A stretch of DNA of 64,000 bases from Diphasiastrum complanatum. Its lineage: Eukaryota > Streptophyta > Lycopodiopsida > Lycopodiales > Lycopodiaceae. Shown here piece by piece: positions 1 to 61,437 of this stretch (its first letter is position 1; every line of letters begins with the position of its first letter). The DNA lies in NCBI GenBank assembly GCA_029204225.1, contig CM055107.1:47476476-47540475 (forward strand), written 5' to 3'. The position numbers and the translations under genes were made by a program. A model generated the notes under the pieces. It searched no databases. It was not told the DNA's origin and saw only the letters and a list, made by a program, of their open reading frames with translations.

Positions 1-481
1 TATTAATTAATTAAAATAAATGTAATTTCAGTAGAAGTTGTGGTTGAAACATTATGGTATTGAGTGAGATATTTATTCATTGCAGTCTCCACCTAGTATG
101 ACCTAGTCAAGTCTTCTAGTACCGTGAAATGCTTTCTATTTCTCCTAAGGCGTCGATTTGAAGCTGATTTTCTTATTCTTAGATCTCTATGACAAGTAGA
201 CAAGCATATTTTTTTTTGATATAGTGATCTTCCTTGTTCTTGGAGTTGTTTAAACTTAAAGTAGTTTTTATGGTTTGATGATTTGAAGTAATCATGTCAA
301 GGGTCATTATTTGTTTTTGATGCTTGCTATGATTCAAGGAAGGTTTTTTTGTTCTTTAACTAATTAAGGAAAGCTTGTCCTATTCTTTGTACGTGTTGTG
401 ATTTTTCTTTTTATCTACGGCCAAGGGTTGTCTATTTTTGTGTATGCAATATTTATTCAAGAGTAAACCTTGGGTGTGTAG
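1..481 (+). other. 3' part of a UTP21 intron
   Basis: This AT-rich sequence precedes the first visible exon and contains no frame matching the missing N-terminal blades of UTP21. I see only intron sequence ending in the acceptor at 480-481. The upstream exons must lie outside the window. Confidence 0.7.
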
Positions 482-50287
<49,806 letters not shown>

Positions 50288-51844
50288 TGCTGGTTTTTTG
50301 TATAGCAAGGTTGGAGGTTGTCACTGTATATAAGAGGCGCAGTTTTGAAAGTTAGCCCTTTCTCACTTCCCTACAGCCAGGTATTCATATGTATTAGCTC
50401 CCTAAAAAGGGAGCTCCAGGAAGGTTCTTCAATGGTAGTTCTTTGATTACGAGTCTGTGTACTTCCTCAGTCTATTGCAAAAGTAGGGGTCTCAATGCGG
50501 ACTTCGTCCATTGTAACGTATTTCATTGGGCTGCAAGAAGAAGTGTTATTTATAGTCGGGGAACTATATTTCCATGTCTGATCATCTCATGTCCTTTATC
50601 CCAAATCATTAGGTTTTGAATTTTTGTAAGGATAGTAGGATCGTTTTTGTAAAGTTGTGGTTATCAATAGAGATCTTGTTACTACTATATCCTACTACTT
50701 CATTAGTTGACTTCATGCTTGAAAACAACATAAAAGTAACTGATATAAGTCAGCTGCAGTGTTTTAATTGGAACGTGAATTTGCAGCAAACCTAGACAGT
50801 TGTGCATGCCTACCACTTTGAAATTTCTTATATCAGATCAGTAAAAACTCAAATAATCTGTTATGAGTAAGTTCTCCTAGCATTATTGCCCCAATGTACA
50901 TTAGTAAGCTCCGATTTTGGAAAGAAAGATCTCATCATGACCAAGCACAAACCCTCAACATGCACTTTTGTAGTGTGCCAGACCAACATTTGAATCATCC
51001 GGGTCCAACTCAAGTTCTGTAAGTTAATGAACATATTCGACCAAGTTGCTTCTGGCCTTTCCCTTCTGTAATGAAGATGAAAAAACAATTATAAGTTATC
51101 AAGAGATTCTTTGTAAACATTTCCTTAAGTGTATATTTCTTGTTAAACCATTCTTTGCCCAGTAATCAAAGCATGAACTTGCTTTCCCGTTTGATTGGTG
51201 TCTTGAAAGTAGTTTGGGCCACCTTTGGCTAAGAGATGAAGGTTTGAACAAACTTTTGAGGTCCAGAAGTGGAGAAACTATTTTTGGGTTCAGTTTTCTG
51301 ATGGAGCAAACCAAACGTACCGAGTCAAATGTTTTTCCCACATATATTAGGATGACTGGTGAGCACATTCTGAATACAAACCTGTGAATGAGGGTATTGC
51401 TATTGCAACTGAAACCTCCATCAGAAGTATTTGTGTGAGCTCACATTCAGAGTTACAAACTGGCTTAAGACCAAAAAAACTCTTTGGTGTTTTGAATGCC
51501 ATAAAAGAGATACACCCAATGTGGCTACAACAAAGAACTTGGTTAAAATTGGTCAGGCTTCAATTTATTGACAGTACAACGAATGCAAAAGAACATCGAT
51601 AGAATAGACCATCTTTGTCATCGTCAGTATAGACAACAAATTAGCTCGCATTTGCCTTGACAGAGTTTAAGGTACTTTCTATATCAATAATACACATTAA
51701 TCAAACAGCTTGAGTTCATAATTTCTATTCACACTGACAAAGTCAATAAGTGCAACACATTTAAGAGCATTGAACTAGCCTTATTTATTTTAGTAGTTTT
51801 CATTGATTATAGACAGGTACTGTCTTCATTCTCCATGGTGTGAT
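50288..51844. other. UTP21 3' UTR and downstream sequence
   Basis: The 3' UTR begins after the stop at 50287. I could not place a cleavage site; no canonical AATAAA is evident close to the stop, which is normal in plants. Up to 51.8 kb no gene or element is recognised, and frames near 51.1-51.6 kb show no family motif. Confidence 0.6.
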
Positions 51845-52048
51845 CCTTAGAAGCCCGTTCCGACCAAAATGGGTCGGAACGTTCCGTTCCGTACGTTCTG
51901 GAACGTTCCTGGTCGGAACGATATTCATATAACTTTAAATTTTTTTAATTATTTATATGAGATTTATCCTTTGTAAAAAAAACGTATTTTTTTATGTTTT
52001 TTTTAGAGGGCATCGTTCCGGAACAGAATGCGGAACGGGCAACTAAGG
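51845..52048. mobile_element. 204-bp TIR element (MITE-like)
   Basis: The ends CCTTAGAAGCCCGTTCC and, in reverse complement, CCTTAGTTGCCCGTTCC match at 15 of 17 positions. TGTGAT flanks both sides (51839-51844, 52049-52054). The inner sequence has repeated GGAACGTTCC-like palindromes next to each end. If the terminal GG is counted as flank instead, the duplication is the 8-bp GGTGTGAT, a hAT-like length. No transposase is encoded. Confidence 0.82.
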
Positions 52049-52054
52049 TGTGAT

Positions 52055-54770
52055 GACAGTGAAGTATCTTCCACAATTCCAACATTTGAAAGCCCTTTTG
52101 CAAGGAGTTAACAAACAACTATTTGCTTCCATACTTGTGCAAAGTCATCTTGTGTGGACCAAGAGTTTTTTGAATTTTTGGGAATATATGTTGAAACAAC
52201 CATGTGGAACTCAAAGGTCACCCTCCTTAAGGTCCCGCTCATGTATATGCTTGTTGAACCACCGGGCCTGTTGCTGTTTAATTACCCCCTTGATTCACTT
52301 ATTGTCCAATTTATAACGATTCACCCTTTTCTCAGTTGGTGGAACAGCTTTAAAATTTAGGATGCTAGTATTTTGTACTTGGCCAGATTTATTGATTTGA
52401 GCTTGTCCAGTTTTTTTTTTTCTGAATGCTTAAATTGTTGTGACATGCATTTGATATCATGTATGTTAGAAATACAAGCTCTTTGTGAGCTATGATATAC
52501 TTGAAGTTTGACACTGGATTCGTCGACAGCCTTACAATTAAATATGATGCCATTTTGAAAGTTTTTGATTTTCTGTGGTTTAACTCTGCTTCTTTGAGCT
52601 TTTACTATGATTGAGACTTTAAAATGAGGATCTTGGAGGACATTTGCTAGTAGCTTTGCCAATCTGACTCTTGCAGGTCAATTTTAAAAAAATCACTTTT
52701 CATGATGAATCTTGAGATATGACTTTAAGCAAAATGCTTGACAACCTTTGTGCCCAGGTTGCATACGATCTTATATGTTGGTTAGTATTTGACCTCATAG
52801 GAATGACTTAGTTTTTGGATGAGTTTAATGACTCCATATATCATACATTTTGAACAATAGTCAACAACTATGAAAGTTTTAGTAGATTTGTTTGCTATAG
52901 AGACCCCATGAGCAAAGTTGAAGTTAGGTGTGTTTGAACAACATAGGAGTCTACTCTTTGTATGAATTGAAGGTCTTTTACTAGTTTTGTTCTATGAGGG
53001 GCCAATTGAGAGTCGTACATCATTTATGTGAAAATTTTGTAGTTGGTAGTATTGCGCTAAGTTTGGAGAAGAAGAATGAAATGATATGTGATATGAGAAG
53101 TCTATTGATATTTCATGGATTTTCTTTTGGGGAGGGGTGGGGGTCATGAAACCTATGCCTCTAGTGTCTAGTTCTCAATGTCCTCATTTCTTGTGTTTGG
53201 TTCTCAAATGTATGTTCTCCTAAGCTAGTTAAATTGAATTCTTTTACATAATGATCCTATTTTCTAAATTTCTCAACAATGTATGTTTCTCTCGATATTT
53301 CCACGTTGAGGACTTAAGAAGGTTTCTCTTTGGGTTGGTTGTTAGCCATTGTGAGTTGAGATGTTCCTCTTCTTCACATCCTTGACTCAATATTTTTTGT
53401 GGTTGCTGTTTTGATACCTTATTGGTTGATGTGATTTTAATCAAGACATGCTCATGGTGCTACAATTTATTTTAACTTGCTTTTGAATTGTTCTTGACTA
53501 ATATGTGGATTTCAATTATGTAAATTGACATTTATTGTAACCAGGGAGATGATAGAAAGTGGAATTTGAATAGGGTTAGAGAGGTGAAGTTAGTTACGTT
53601 GTTAGAGAAAGGGGTTTAAACAAGAGTCGTTAATAAATAAGGGTGGGCCAAGCTTTTCCTTGGGACAAAACTTCTATGTTCTCCTTAAAAATTGATGGGT
53701 ATTTCATACTAAGAATGTGCTTTACATTGGCAACAAATAGCAAAAAAGTTTTGCTATTAGCTATGAACATGGCCTTTGAGTTGGCTCAAAGGTCTTGCTG
53801 GTAATGGCTAATAGCAATTTTTTATTTGCTATTTCTTATTAGGGTGGCAACAAATAACAACTCTCTTGGCTGCAAATAGCAAAATTAAGAATTATAAAGC
53901 AAAATAAGGATGTTGTAGAGTACAGTTGTAGTAAAAAGTTGAATTAACCCATGAAGATACTAGATTTTACACAATTTAGAACTAATATTTTTTAGATAAA
54001 TAAAAAGTGTAGATTCCCGATAAGTTTGGAAAAAAGGAGAAACATTCATGGGTAAAAGAAAGAAAAAGATAACTTTTCTTTAATGAAGCAGAATGTGTTA
54101 CAAAGTGAGAGAGGAGAGGGTATGTAGCCCCTCAAGAGGTGTGGGTCAGGAGCTTTTAAGTCACATAATCATGACATTCTTGAAAGCTCCACTTGCATGA
54201 AGATGGCTGCACCATACTAGAGAGGTAATGATTGTCAAGATTATGCTTTCTAGCATGACTAGTGTACATACAATGAACTTTATCCATGATGGATCTAATC
54301 TTGAAATCAAATTCTATCTTGATCCTTTCGAGGCTAAATTCTTTCTCAAGGATGTAAGTGTGCTCTTTGGATGCTTCACATAATCTCAAGAGAAGTTTAC
54401 AATGTGTCACATAACATGTAAAAACATGATTTTTCAAACTATGAGTAGCAAACTCATTTTTGCTCTTACAAGATCTAAGAGCATACTTTTGATGACACAA
54501 TCTCTTTGCCATCAATGACAAAAAATATGTCCATACAATAGGCATCATTTAAAACTAGACTTGCTTTACTTGAATTTTGAGATGTAGAAATCTCAATAAA
54601 GCAAGATGTTACATCAAGTAATGGAAGAGAAGCATAAGTGAGGATGTTGGAGTAGATACCACCTGAAACTTGCCTTTCTTTATCATGAAAAATGAGCCAT
54701 AAATACTCGGCCTTTCCTCTTGAAGATCCCCTCGAATAAATGTGTTGAGAATACTCCTCAAACCTCGACC
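52055..54770. other. Unassigned sequence with a small foldback
   Basis: No protein motif is recognised on either strand. A foldback lies at 53738-53831. The - strand frames at 54156-54777 follow the copia IN relic but do not resemble RT or another known retroelement domain. Confidence 0.5.
53738..53831. repeat. Small foldback element
   Basis: The arm TAGCAAAAAAGTTTTGC...TAGC at 53738-53761 is matched by an imperfect reverse complement at 53807-53831. Inside it is a second perfect hairpin, CCTTTGAG-ttgg-CTCAAAGG. A GGCAACAAATA string occurs just before and again just after the foldback. Confidence 0.65.
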
Positions 54771-54773
54771 CCT

Positions 54774-55745
54774 TCACATCTTGATTAATAAATCGTTATG
54801 TGCATTTTGAGATGGCTTGATCTCCGCCCCTTCAAAGGTTGAATGTTGATCTTCATATAATATGTCATCTTTACTCTCAATTACTTTTGAAATAGAGAGT
54901 ATAAAGATTTTATAGGCCTTCTTGGTGGATGAATATCCAACCATTGTCCATGAGCTTGGATCATCTTTCCTCCTTGTTTCCAAGGGAATACGTGCAAAGC
55001 AAGCACTTCCAAGGACACTAAGGTGATCAACCTTAGGCTTTTTCTTGAATAATACTTCATATGGTGTCTTTCCTCCAAGAGCTTCATCACTCCTCAAAGC
55101 TTTGATCTTCAATTGCATAATAGGAAATAATCATGCACCATTGACTTTGAAGAAAGAAGATGTGTATCTTCTTATATGATCATCAATAAACATCACAAAA
55201 CAAGTGGCTCCTCTCTTGCTTGTACTTGATGAGAGATGTACATCTGAGTGGATCAATTTTAAAGGATGTGTACTATTGATGGAAGATCTTGTAAATGGCT
55301 TCTTGTGTGATTCCTCCTCTTTGGAAAGCTTGGTCACATAAGCAACATCACAAGAATTTGCACCTTCTCTTGGATCCAATTTGTGTATGCCTCCAAATCT
55401 AGATCCATGTGCAAGGATCTCATCATCCTTCTTGATCACACAAGTACCAATATGGAATTCCACATCAAGGCCACTATCAAGAAGTTGGCCAACACTTATG
55501 AGGTTCTTTGTAAGCTTTGGAAAAAAAAGAACCTCATTGAGAGAGAGAACTTTAGAAGATGCAAGCTTTAAGGAGATAGCCCCTACTCCTCCAATTTTTC
55601 ATGATCACTTGCAATGTATATGGATTTCTTGACTCCTTTTCATAAGGCATAATAGATGAGAAAGAGTGCTTGGAGCTACACATATGAGATGAGGCTCCAC
55701 TATCATTATACCATGAGTCATCCTTTTTGAAGGGGGAAGAGGAGA
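54774..55745 (-). mobile_element. Ty1/copia relic 1: protease and integrase pieces
   Basis: On the - strand the order is DDSWYNDSGASSHMCSS (protease active site DSG, about 55690-55725), LTKNLISVGQLLDSGLDVEF, LKLIHSDVHLSS, GATCFVMFIDDHIRRYTSS (integrase core start), then after a deletion near 55120 ALGGKTPYEVLFKKKPKVD and TMVGYSSTKKAYKIF (end of integrase). The catalytic centre of integrase, RT and RNase H are missing. It runs opposite to UTP21. Confidence 0.85.
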
Positions 55746-56248
55746 AGCTTATACAATGGATTTGTATGAAACAATATGGCTAAGATCTCAAAACTGTGAG
55801 TAGATCTCAAATAGACGGGATTGGCAAGCATACAACTGAGTTTTAGGATCAAATAAGAAATATAATGATCAAACCAAATGTGTCCACACAGGTCTAGGTT
55901 CCCTACCTAACCCTCTTTAAAAGCTTATAACTTTTGATTGGCTCAACCAAATGGCATGAAATAGATTGCAACAAAAACTAGACTTTTCGAGCTTTCTAAC
56001 AAGCTATTATGCATAGATTTTGGATCAAACATGAGAGAGAAATCTACAACTGAAATTGGATGTTCCTCACATGTGTCTGACCATTGGATTCCGTACAGTA
56101 CCAGGTCAGACCAATCAATGTCCTATTGATCTCTTTTGATCCAAAAATCAACAAGATAGCTAGGAAAATCGGCCTAGTCACTTTCTAGCTTGATTTTGAT
56201 GCAAAATTTTTCATGCTAATGCTGATAGATGCATGGTGACCTTAGGTA
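55746..56248 (-). other. Leader region of copia relic 1
   Basis: Between the primer site and the protease, gag should be present, but no gag motif is readable on the - strand. This suggests deletion of gag; the remaining sequence is leader-like and has no long frame. Confidence 0.45.
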
Positions 56249-56261
56249 GGCTCTGATACCA
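56249..56261 (-). other. Primer binding site for initiator tRNA-Met
   Basis: The - strand string TGGTATCAGAGCC is the standard copia primer binding site, complementary to the 3' end of plant initiator tRNA-Met. It directly follows an LTR end reading TTTCACA on the - strand. Confidence 0.9.
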
Positions 56262-57125
56262 TGTGAAATTCACACGTGTGAAGTTTCCTTTGAGTGTGAT
56301 AATGATCTCCTAAGTGGTGTGCATGCACATAGATCAAGACTAGATTGACAATCAAGATCCATCTAAAAATTGTAAGGCAAAGACACACTACAACATGCAT
56401 ACATTCATCATGTAAGTACATACACATGTGTGGAAGATGTACTTTTAAATAACAAAGTATGGAAAGCCCTAGATCTTGGGTAGAGAGAGAATACAACAAA
56501 TTGGAGGCTCGAGTAGAAAGAGAAACCACCAATGTGACTAGAACTCAAAATCTCATTGATCTCCGAAAAACTCAATACAATAATGAAGCAGATCATTCTA
56601 CATGTAGTATTTCGAGGTAGTCCATCCTCTAATTCTATTGGACTCCCTTTTTAACACATCTCACATCCTAATGGATGAGTGACTCATTGTCCTTTGATTT
56701 TGATTGGACTCTTCTACCAGATCTCTCACTTATGATTGGACCCTTGACTCTTTGCCAACACATAGGGCACATCACTCATCAAATCTAATATGGACACTAG
56801 CAAACAACCTAACTAGCTCGAGCTATGTCATAATTGACTTTTGGCCTAATGATGATAGAACATGTGTACTTGACTATTGGCCCTATCAACTAGTACCACC
56901 AAGATGCTTGACTAACAATCTTTATGAAACCCCTAAAGTCAACATGATTAATCTATTTTGGCTATTTTTCATATGTGGGAACATGCTCCACACATGTGGT
57001 ATTTGCTCACAAACTAGAAACATAAAATTACCAAACTAGATTTTTTCCAATTTTTCACATTTACATAGTATACTGGTGCTCAAGAAATGAATTTGGGTGA
57101 GTCGGAGTGAAGATTAACTCCAACA
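56262..57125 (-). repeat. LTR-like block between two copia relics (864 bp)
   Basis: On the - strand it starts TGTTGGAGTTAATC right after the polypurine tract AAGAGGGAG of relic 2 (57126-57134) and ends TTTCACA right before the primer site of relic 1. The TGT...ACA ends fit one LTR. Because the two relics look like different families by their integrase sequence, the block may instead be the fused remains of two LTRs. Confidence 0.65.
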
Positions 57126-57429
57126 CTCCCTCTTAAGCTTAACTCCTAGGATCCTGAATAAAATTTAGCAAGCTGCATAACACAACATGCTTTTCCCTTG
57201 ATAGAGGCTTAGTCAAAATATCAGCCAACATATTGTTGGTCGGACAGTAACTTAATTCGACAGCCTTGTTCAGAACTTTCTCTCTAAGAAAATGAAATTG
57301 AACAATGTGTTTAGTTCTAGAGTGAGTTCATGGGTTCAGAGATAGAGCAATGCAGCTCTGATTATCGCAATAGAGTATATTTGGTGGTATGAAGTGAGGG
57401 ATCATAAGATCATGGAGCAATCTTTCGAA

Positions 57430-58440
57430 CTAGATGATTTCCTTCACTGCATAGGCGGCTGCGACATATTCAGACTCTGTGGAAGACAAAGTAATGCATT
57501 TCTGCTTTCGACTATTCCATGAAATGGGTCCTCTTGCTAGAAAGCATAGATAGCCAGAAGTGGATTTATGTGTATCCACATTTCCAGCCCAATTAGAGTT
57601 GGAATAAGTAAGTAATGTCAGAGCGCCCTCTGTATTTCCATTATAACACAGAGCATAGTTCTTAGTGGCTTGAATGTATCTTAGTGCTCTAAGTAGAGCT
57701 TTCCAGTGAGGTAAACCGGGATTCGACATAAACTGTGACAATGTACTGACAATATAGGCTAGATAAGGTCGAGTGCAAACCATTGCATACATGATCAATC
57801 CGACTATCAACTGATAGCAGTATTTGCACATCTCCTTCTTCTTCTCTGCTTTAGTCATTGGACTCATGTCCTTCGATAGTTTGAATCCTGGATCCATAGG
57901 CGAGTCTATCGACTTGTAGTTTTTCATGCCATACTTGTAAAGTACACTGGTTAGATACCTTTCTTGGCTTATCACAATCCTTCTGTTTGCTCTATCTCTG
58001 GTTATCTCAATCCCGAGGAGGTAATGCATAGGGCCTGAATTAGTCATTTCGAATTCCTTTGACAATAGCGACTTTGTCTCATAAAGCAACTGATTCGAAT
58101 TGTCGATGATTAGAGAGTCATCAACACATAGAGCTATTATAACATAGCTTGATCCTCTGTGTTTGAGATAAACATTAGAGTCAGCAAAGTTAGGGATGAA
58201 GTCGTGCTGCAACAAGAATTGATTAATTCTATCGAACCAGGCCTTGGGAGCTTGCTTTACCTCGTAGAGAGCTTTATGTAGCTTGCAGACCTTGTGATCT
58301 TGGCCTTGAAGGACGTAACCTTTAGATTGATAGATGTTAATATCTTCTTGTATGTATCCATTTACAAATGATGTCTGAACATCCATATGGTGAACTTCCA
58401 GATTTTTGGCAGCTGCAATAGCAAGTAAAGATCGAATTGA
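57430..58440 (-). pseudogene. Copia relic 2 reverse transcriptase and RNase H
   Basis: The frame 58386-57430 is open for 318 codons. It reads LEVHHMDVQTSFVNGYIQED, KLHKALYEVKQAPKAWFDRI, IIALCVDDSLII (the YVDD box as CVDD at 58117-58128), MHYLLGIEITRD, GLIMYAMVCTRPYLAYIVS, then RNase H NSNWAGNVDTHKSTSGYLCF and KQKCITLSSTESEYVAAAYA. It is the least damaged retroelement domain downstream of UTP21, though the N-terminal RT blocks are deleted. Confidence 0.92.
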
Positions 58441-58560
58441 TTGAAGTTTTACAACTGGACTGAAAGTCTATGTGTATACTATTGATAGTACTCACTATGC
58501 ACCAGTTCGTTGTCAATAGACAAGAACGACTAAGATACGGCTTGATTCAACATTGTAGAT

Positions 58561-59175
58561 TCAATAGACTTTGTGTGATGTTGAGTATTTGATGAAGATA
58601 CTTCTGCAGCTGACATGATCGAGTTTCTTTCTCAGGTCAAAAGGAATCTGCACATAACAAAGACAACCAAACACTCGGAGGTGCTTAAGACTCGGTTTGT
58701 ATCCATGAAAGGCTTCGAATGGAGTCTTTGAGTCGACTGCTTTAGTGCTTGAGTAGTTCTGCATATAGCAAGCTGTTGAAATAGCTTCAGCCCAAAAATT
58801 CTTGGGTAGCTGAGCATTTGACATCATTGATCGTGTTGCATTAAATAATGTTTGGTTCTTCCTCTCGTCTACTCCATTCTGCTGTGGGGTGTAGCTGGTG
58901 GTGAACTGATTGTGAATGTCACAAGATGATAAGTAATCGGACATTTTGTTTGACATGAACTCTCCCCACTGTCTGTTCGTAGGTTCTTGAGTCTTTGACC
59001 AAGTCTGTGTCTCAACAAACTGTTTGAATTCTTTGAAATAGTTGAATGCCACAGACTTGTTTTTAATGAACATAATACTGGTAAATCTTGAATAGTCATC
59101 GATAAAAGTGATAAAATATAGTGCTGAACCTAGAGAGGGAACACTCACAGGGCCACACAGATCACTATGTATCAA
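58561..59175 (-). pseudogene. Copia relic 2 integrase core
   Basis: The 204-codon frame reads MIHSDLCGPVSV, FITFIDDYSRFTSIMFIKNK, QFTTSYTPQQNGVDERKNQT and LRVFGCLCYVQIPFDLRKK. The first Asp and the final Glu of the catalytic triad are visible. The second catalytic Asp is read only in another frame because of one extra base near 59001-59002 and one missing base in a C run near 58973-58976, so about a dozen residues are out of register. Confidence 0.88.
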
Positions 59176-59625
59176 TCCTAAAATGGACTTAGCTCTATTG
59201 ACTTGTCCCTTTGGGAATCTTGGTCGAGGCTATTTTTCTAGTAGGCACATCTCACAAACATGTCGAGTGTCAGTGGAGGCAACATTAATATTTATATCCT
59301 TGACCATACTATTATGATGCATATACAAGATCGATCTCATGTTTAAGTGTCCTAATCATTGATGCCATAACTGGGCATTTGAAGTACTCACATTGGTAGT
59401 AAGTGCATATTCATGACTCAAAATGTACAAATTACCTTATTTGCTTGTAGAGAGGACTTCTTTACAGTTCTTATCCAAAATAGTACATTGCTTTGAATTG
59501 AACAAGGCTCCACAGCCCTGATCAGTGAGCTTGCTGACTGACAATAAATTCTTTGTCAGTTTGAGTACATAAAGTACATCCTTGAGCAAGGTCAATTCAC
59601 CATTTGGAAGATGAAGGCTTACAGA

Positions 59626-59832
59626 TCATTGGCATTCAATCTGTAGTGTACTTGAGTCACCAAAGTAAACATACTTCGAATATGCTAGAGTGAGATCTTC
59701 GAATAGGAACTTGCATGGAGTCACGTGCTGAGAAGCACCGAAATCGAGATACCATATAAGGACATCTCTATTGTCTTGATCTTGTATCATTAGTAGTGTT
59801 GGGAGAGGTTCTGGCAGAATTAGATCCTCCAT
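59626..59832 (-). pseudogene. Copia relic 2 protease
   Basis: The frame includes VLIWYLDFGASQHVTPCK. Copia proteases have D(S/T)GAS here, so the Ser after the catalytic Asp is replaced by Phe and the enzyme would be impaired. It continues FEDLTLAYSKYVYFGDSST, the expected downstream region. Confidence 0.85.
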
Positions 59833-60545
59833 CCTGTTGGATCTTCTTCTTTGCTTTATTGTGCTTGAGAACTCGATAGTTCTGGATGTCGTGATTGGTT
59901 CTCTTGTAGGACTTGCAGAAGAGTTTGGTGTTTGGTCATTGATGTTGTTGTCGATTGTGTTGATTACTGGTCTAAATCAGTTTGCTCAGCTTTTGTCTTC
60001 TTGTCCTTCGAAGATTTCTTCTTATGGAACTGTTGCTTATCCGAGTATAGGGCAAGAGCCTTTGTATTCGACGTAGATAAGCTTTTCTTTTTCCTGCAAT
60101 AAACTTGGTGTCAATCTTTGTGGAGACAGGTCAAGAGCACTGCTCAAAAGCAATACTAAGTTGTCGTAAGAGGGAGAAAGATTGGACAAGAGAGAGAGAG
60201 AGAGATTAGCATCTTCGTATGATACCGACAAACCTATTGCAGCTATCTAATTTAACAGCTGTTTGAACAAATACGATCAGTGACCGAGGTATCTTCACTC
60301 ATTTTGAGCGATAGTTATTCATTTCTCAGGAAGAGATGAGTCGATACATCTGTTGTTTCATATAGGCCAGAAAGAATGTCCCAAGCTTCTTTGGAGGTAG
60401 AAAAATTTGCTACATGAGCTATTTGTTAATCTTCAAGATTCAGAGATACAATGGCAAGAGCTTTGCCATCCTTAGCTTTCTAGGCGGTTCAACATGTTAG
60501 GTTCAGCTGACTTGGCTATTGAACTGTTGACGTATCTCCAGAGTT
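59830..60545 (-). pseudogene. Copia relic 2 gag
   Basis: The - strand frames read KDGKALAIVSLNLED, HVANFSTSKEAWDILSGLYE, LKMSEDTSVTDRI and LSNLSPSYDNLVLLL, a copia gag (UBN2-type) pattern. The zinc knuckle region reads CKSYKRTNHDIQNY, in which the second and third Cys of CX2CX4HX4C are Tyr. Several stops are present. Confidence 0.8.
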
Positions 60546-61094
60546 CTTTACAAAGACCAAACCAATGTGCGAAATTGAATGAACAAGTGAATCAGACACA
60601 CAAATATTAGCAGACAAAATACATTCGAGATCATACAATCATACAGAATAATATGTGCACAACAGCTACAATATTATCTATTGATCTTCTGATTTTTCAA
60701 GCACTGCATGACAAATCCACGCAGTGCATTGGCATGAGAGAAATACAGTTCTCTCACGAATAATGTCTCGTTTACTAGCGGATTTTTGGATCTACAAATT
60801 CTCTACAAAATTTTCTCGCTCACAGGCAGACATGTATTCTGTATATTTTTGTCTTACTGACCTTTTGTCTTGCTTACTGTATCATGCATCAAATAGAAAA
60901 TATATAGTTCACGAACTTTTTCGTGTCACGTCGTGTAACTTACAGATTAGAAAGACTAAACATCTACAATTAATTGTGAATCACAAGAGTGGCAGATTAG
61001 CCACGATCTAGAGTCTTTCTGCTGATGTCATGATATCTGATCATATATTTGTACCCCATGGTACTTGGCTGATATTCTTGATCCTTTGAGGAGC

Positions 61095-61150
61095 ACGACG
61101 GATTTCGTGTCGTGTTGTGTCGAGTCGTGTCATGTCGTGTCGTCTTTTGT
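61095..61150. repeat. Cluster of GTCGTGTC words
   Basis: CGTGTCGTGTTGTGTCGAG and GTCGTGTCATGTCGTGTCG follow each other, with a related CGTGTCACGTCGTGT at about 60927-60942. This is the same kind of short-word cluster as elsewhere in the window, with a different word. Confidence 0.6.
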
Positions 61151-61287
61151 CAAAAGTTCAGGATTGAAAGCTAGCAAAGCTTTGCCAATAGAAACATATT
61201 GTTTCTTCATCCATCTCTCATGCCTTATTTGGATCTTGATGTTATTTGGATTTGTTAATTGTTCGAATTGATGCTTGTTATAATTTT

Positions 61288-61437
<150 letters not shown>

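Larger units (their letters stand above)
57126..60545 (-). mobile_element. Ty1/copia relic 2: gag-PR-IN-RT-RH
   Basis: The full copia order is present on the - strand: gag (about 60540-60040), zinc knuckle remnant, protease (59832-59626), GAG-pre-integrase (about 59600-59220), integrase (59175-58561), RT and RNase H (58440-57430), then the polypurine tract at 57126-57134. The RT N-terminus and the IN-RT linker are deleted near 58465. A 5' LTR and primer site were not found above 60545. Confidence 0.88.

Noticed and set aside
54156-54777. Two - strand frames of 100 and 130 codons as a third retroelement ORF
   Set aside because: No recognisable domain, transmembrane or signal segment; the frames overlap each other and could be chance in AT-rich DNA.
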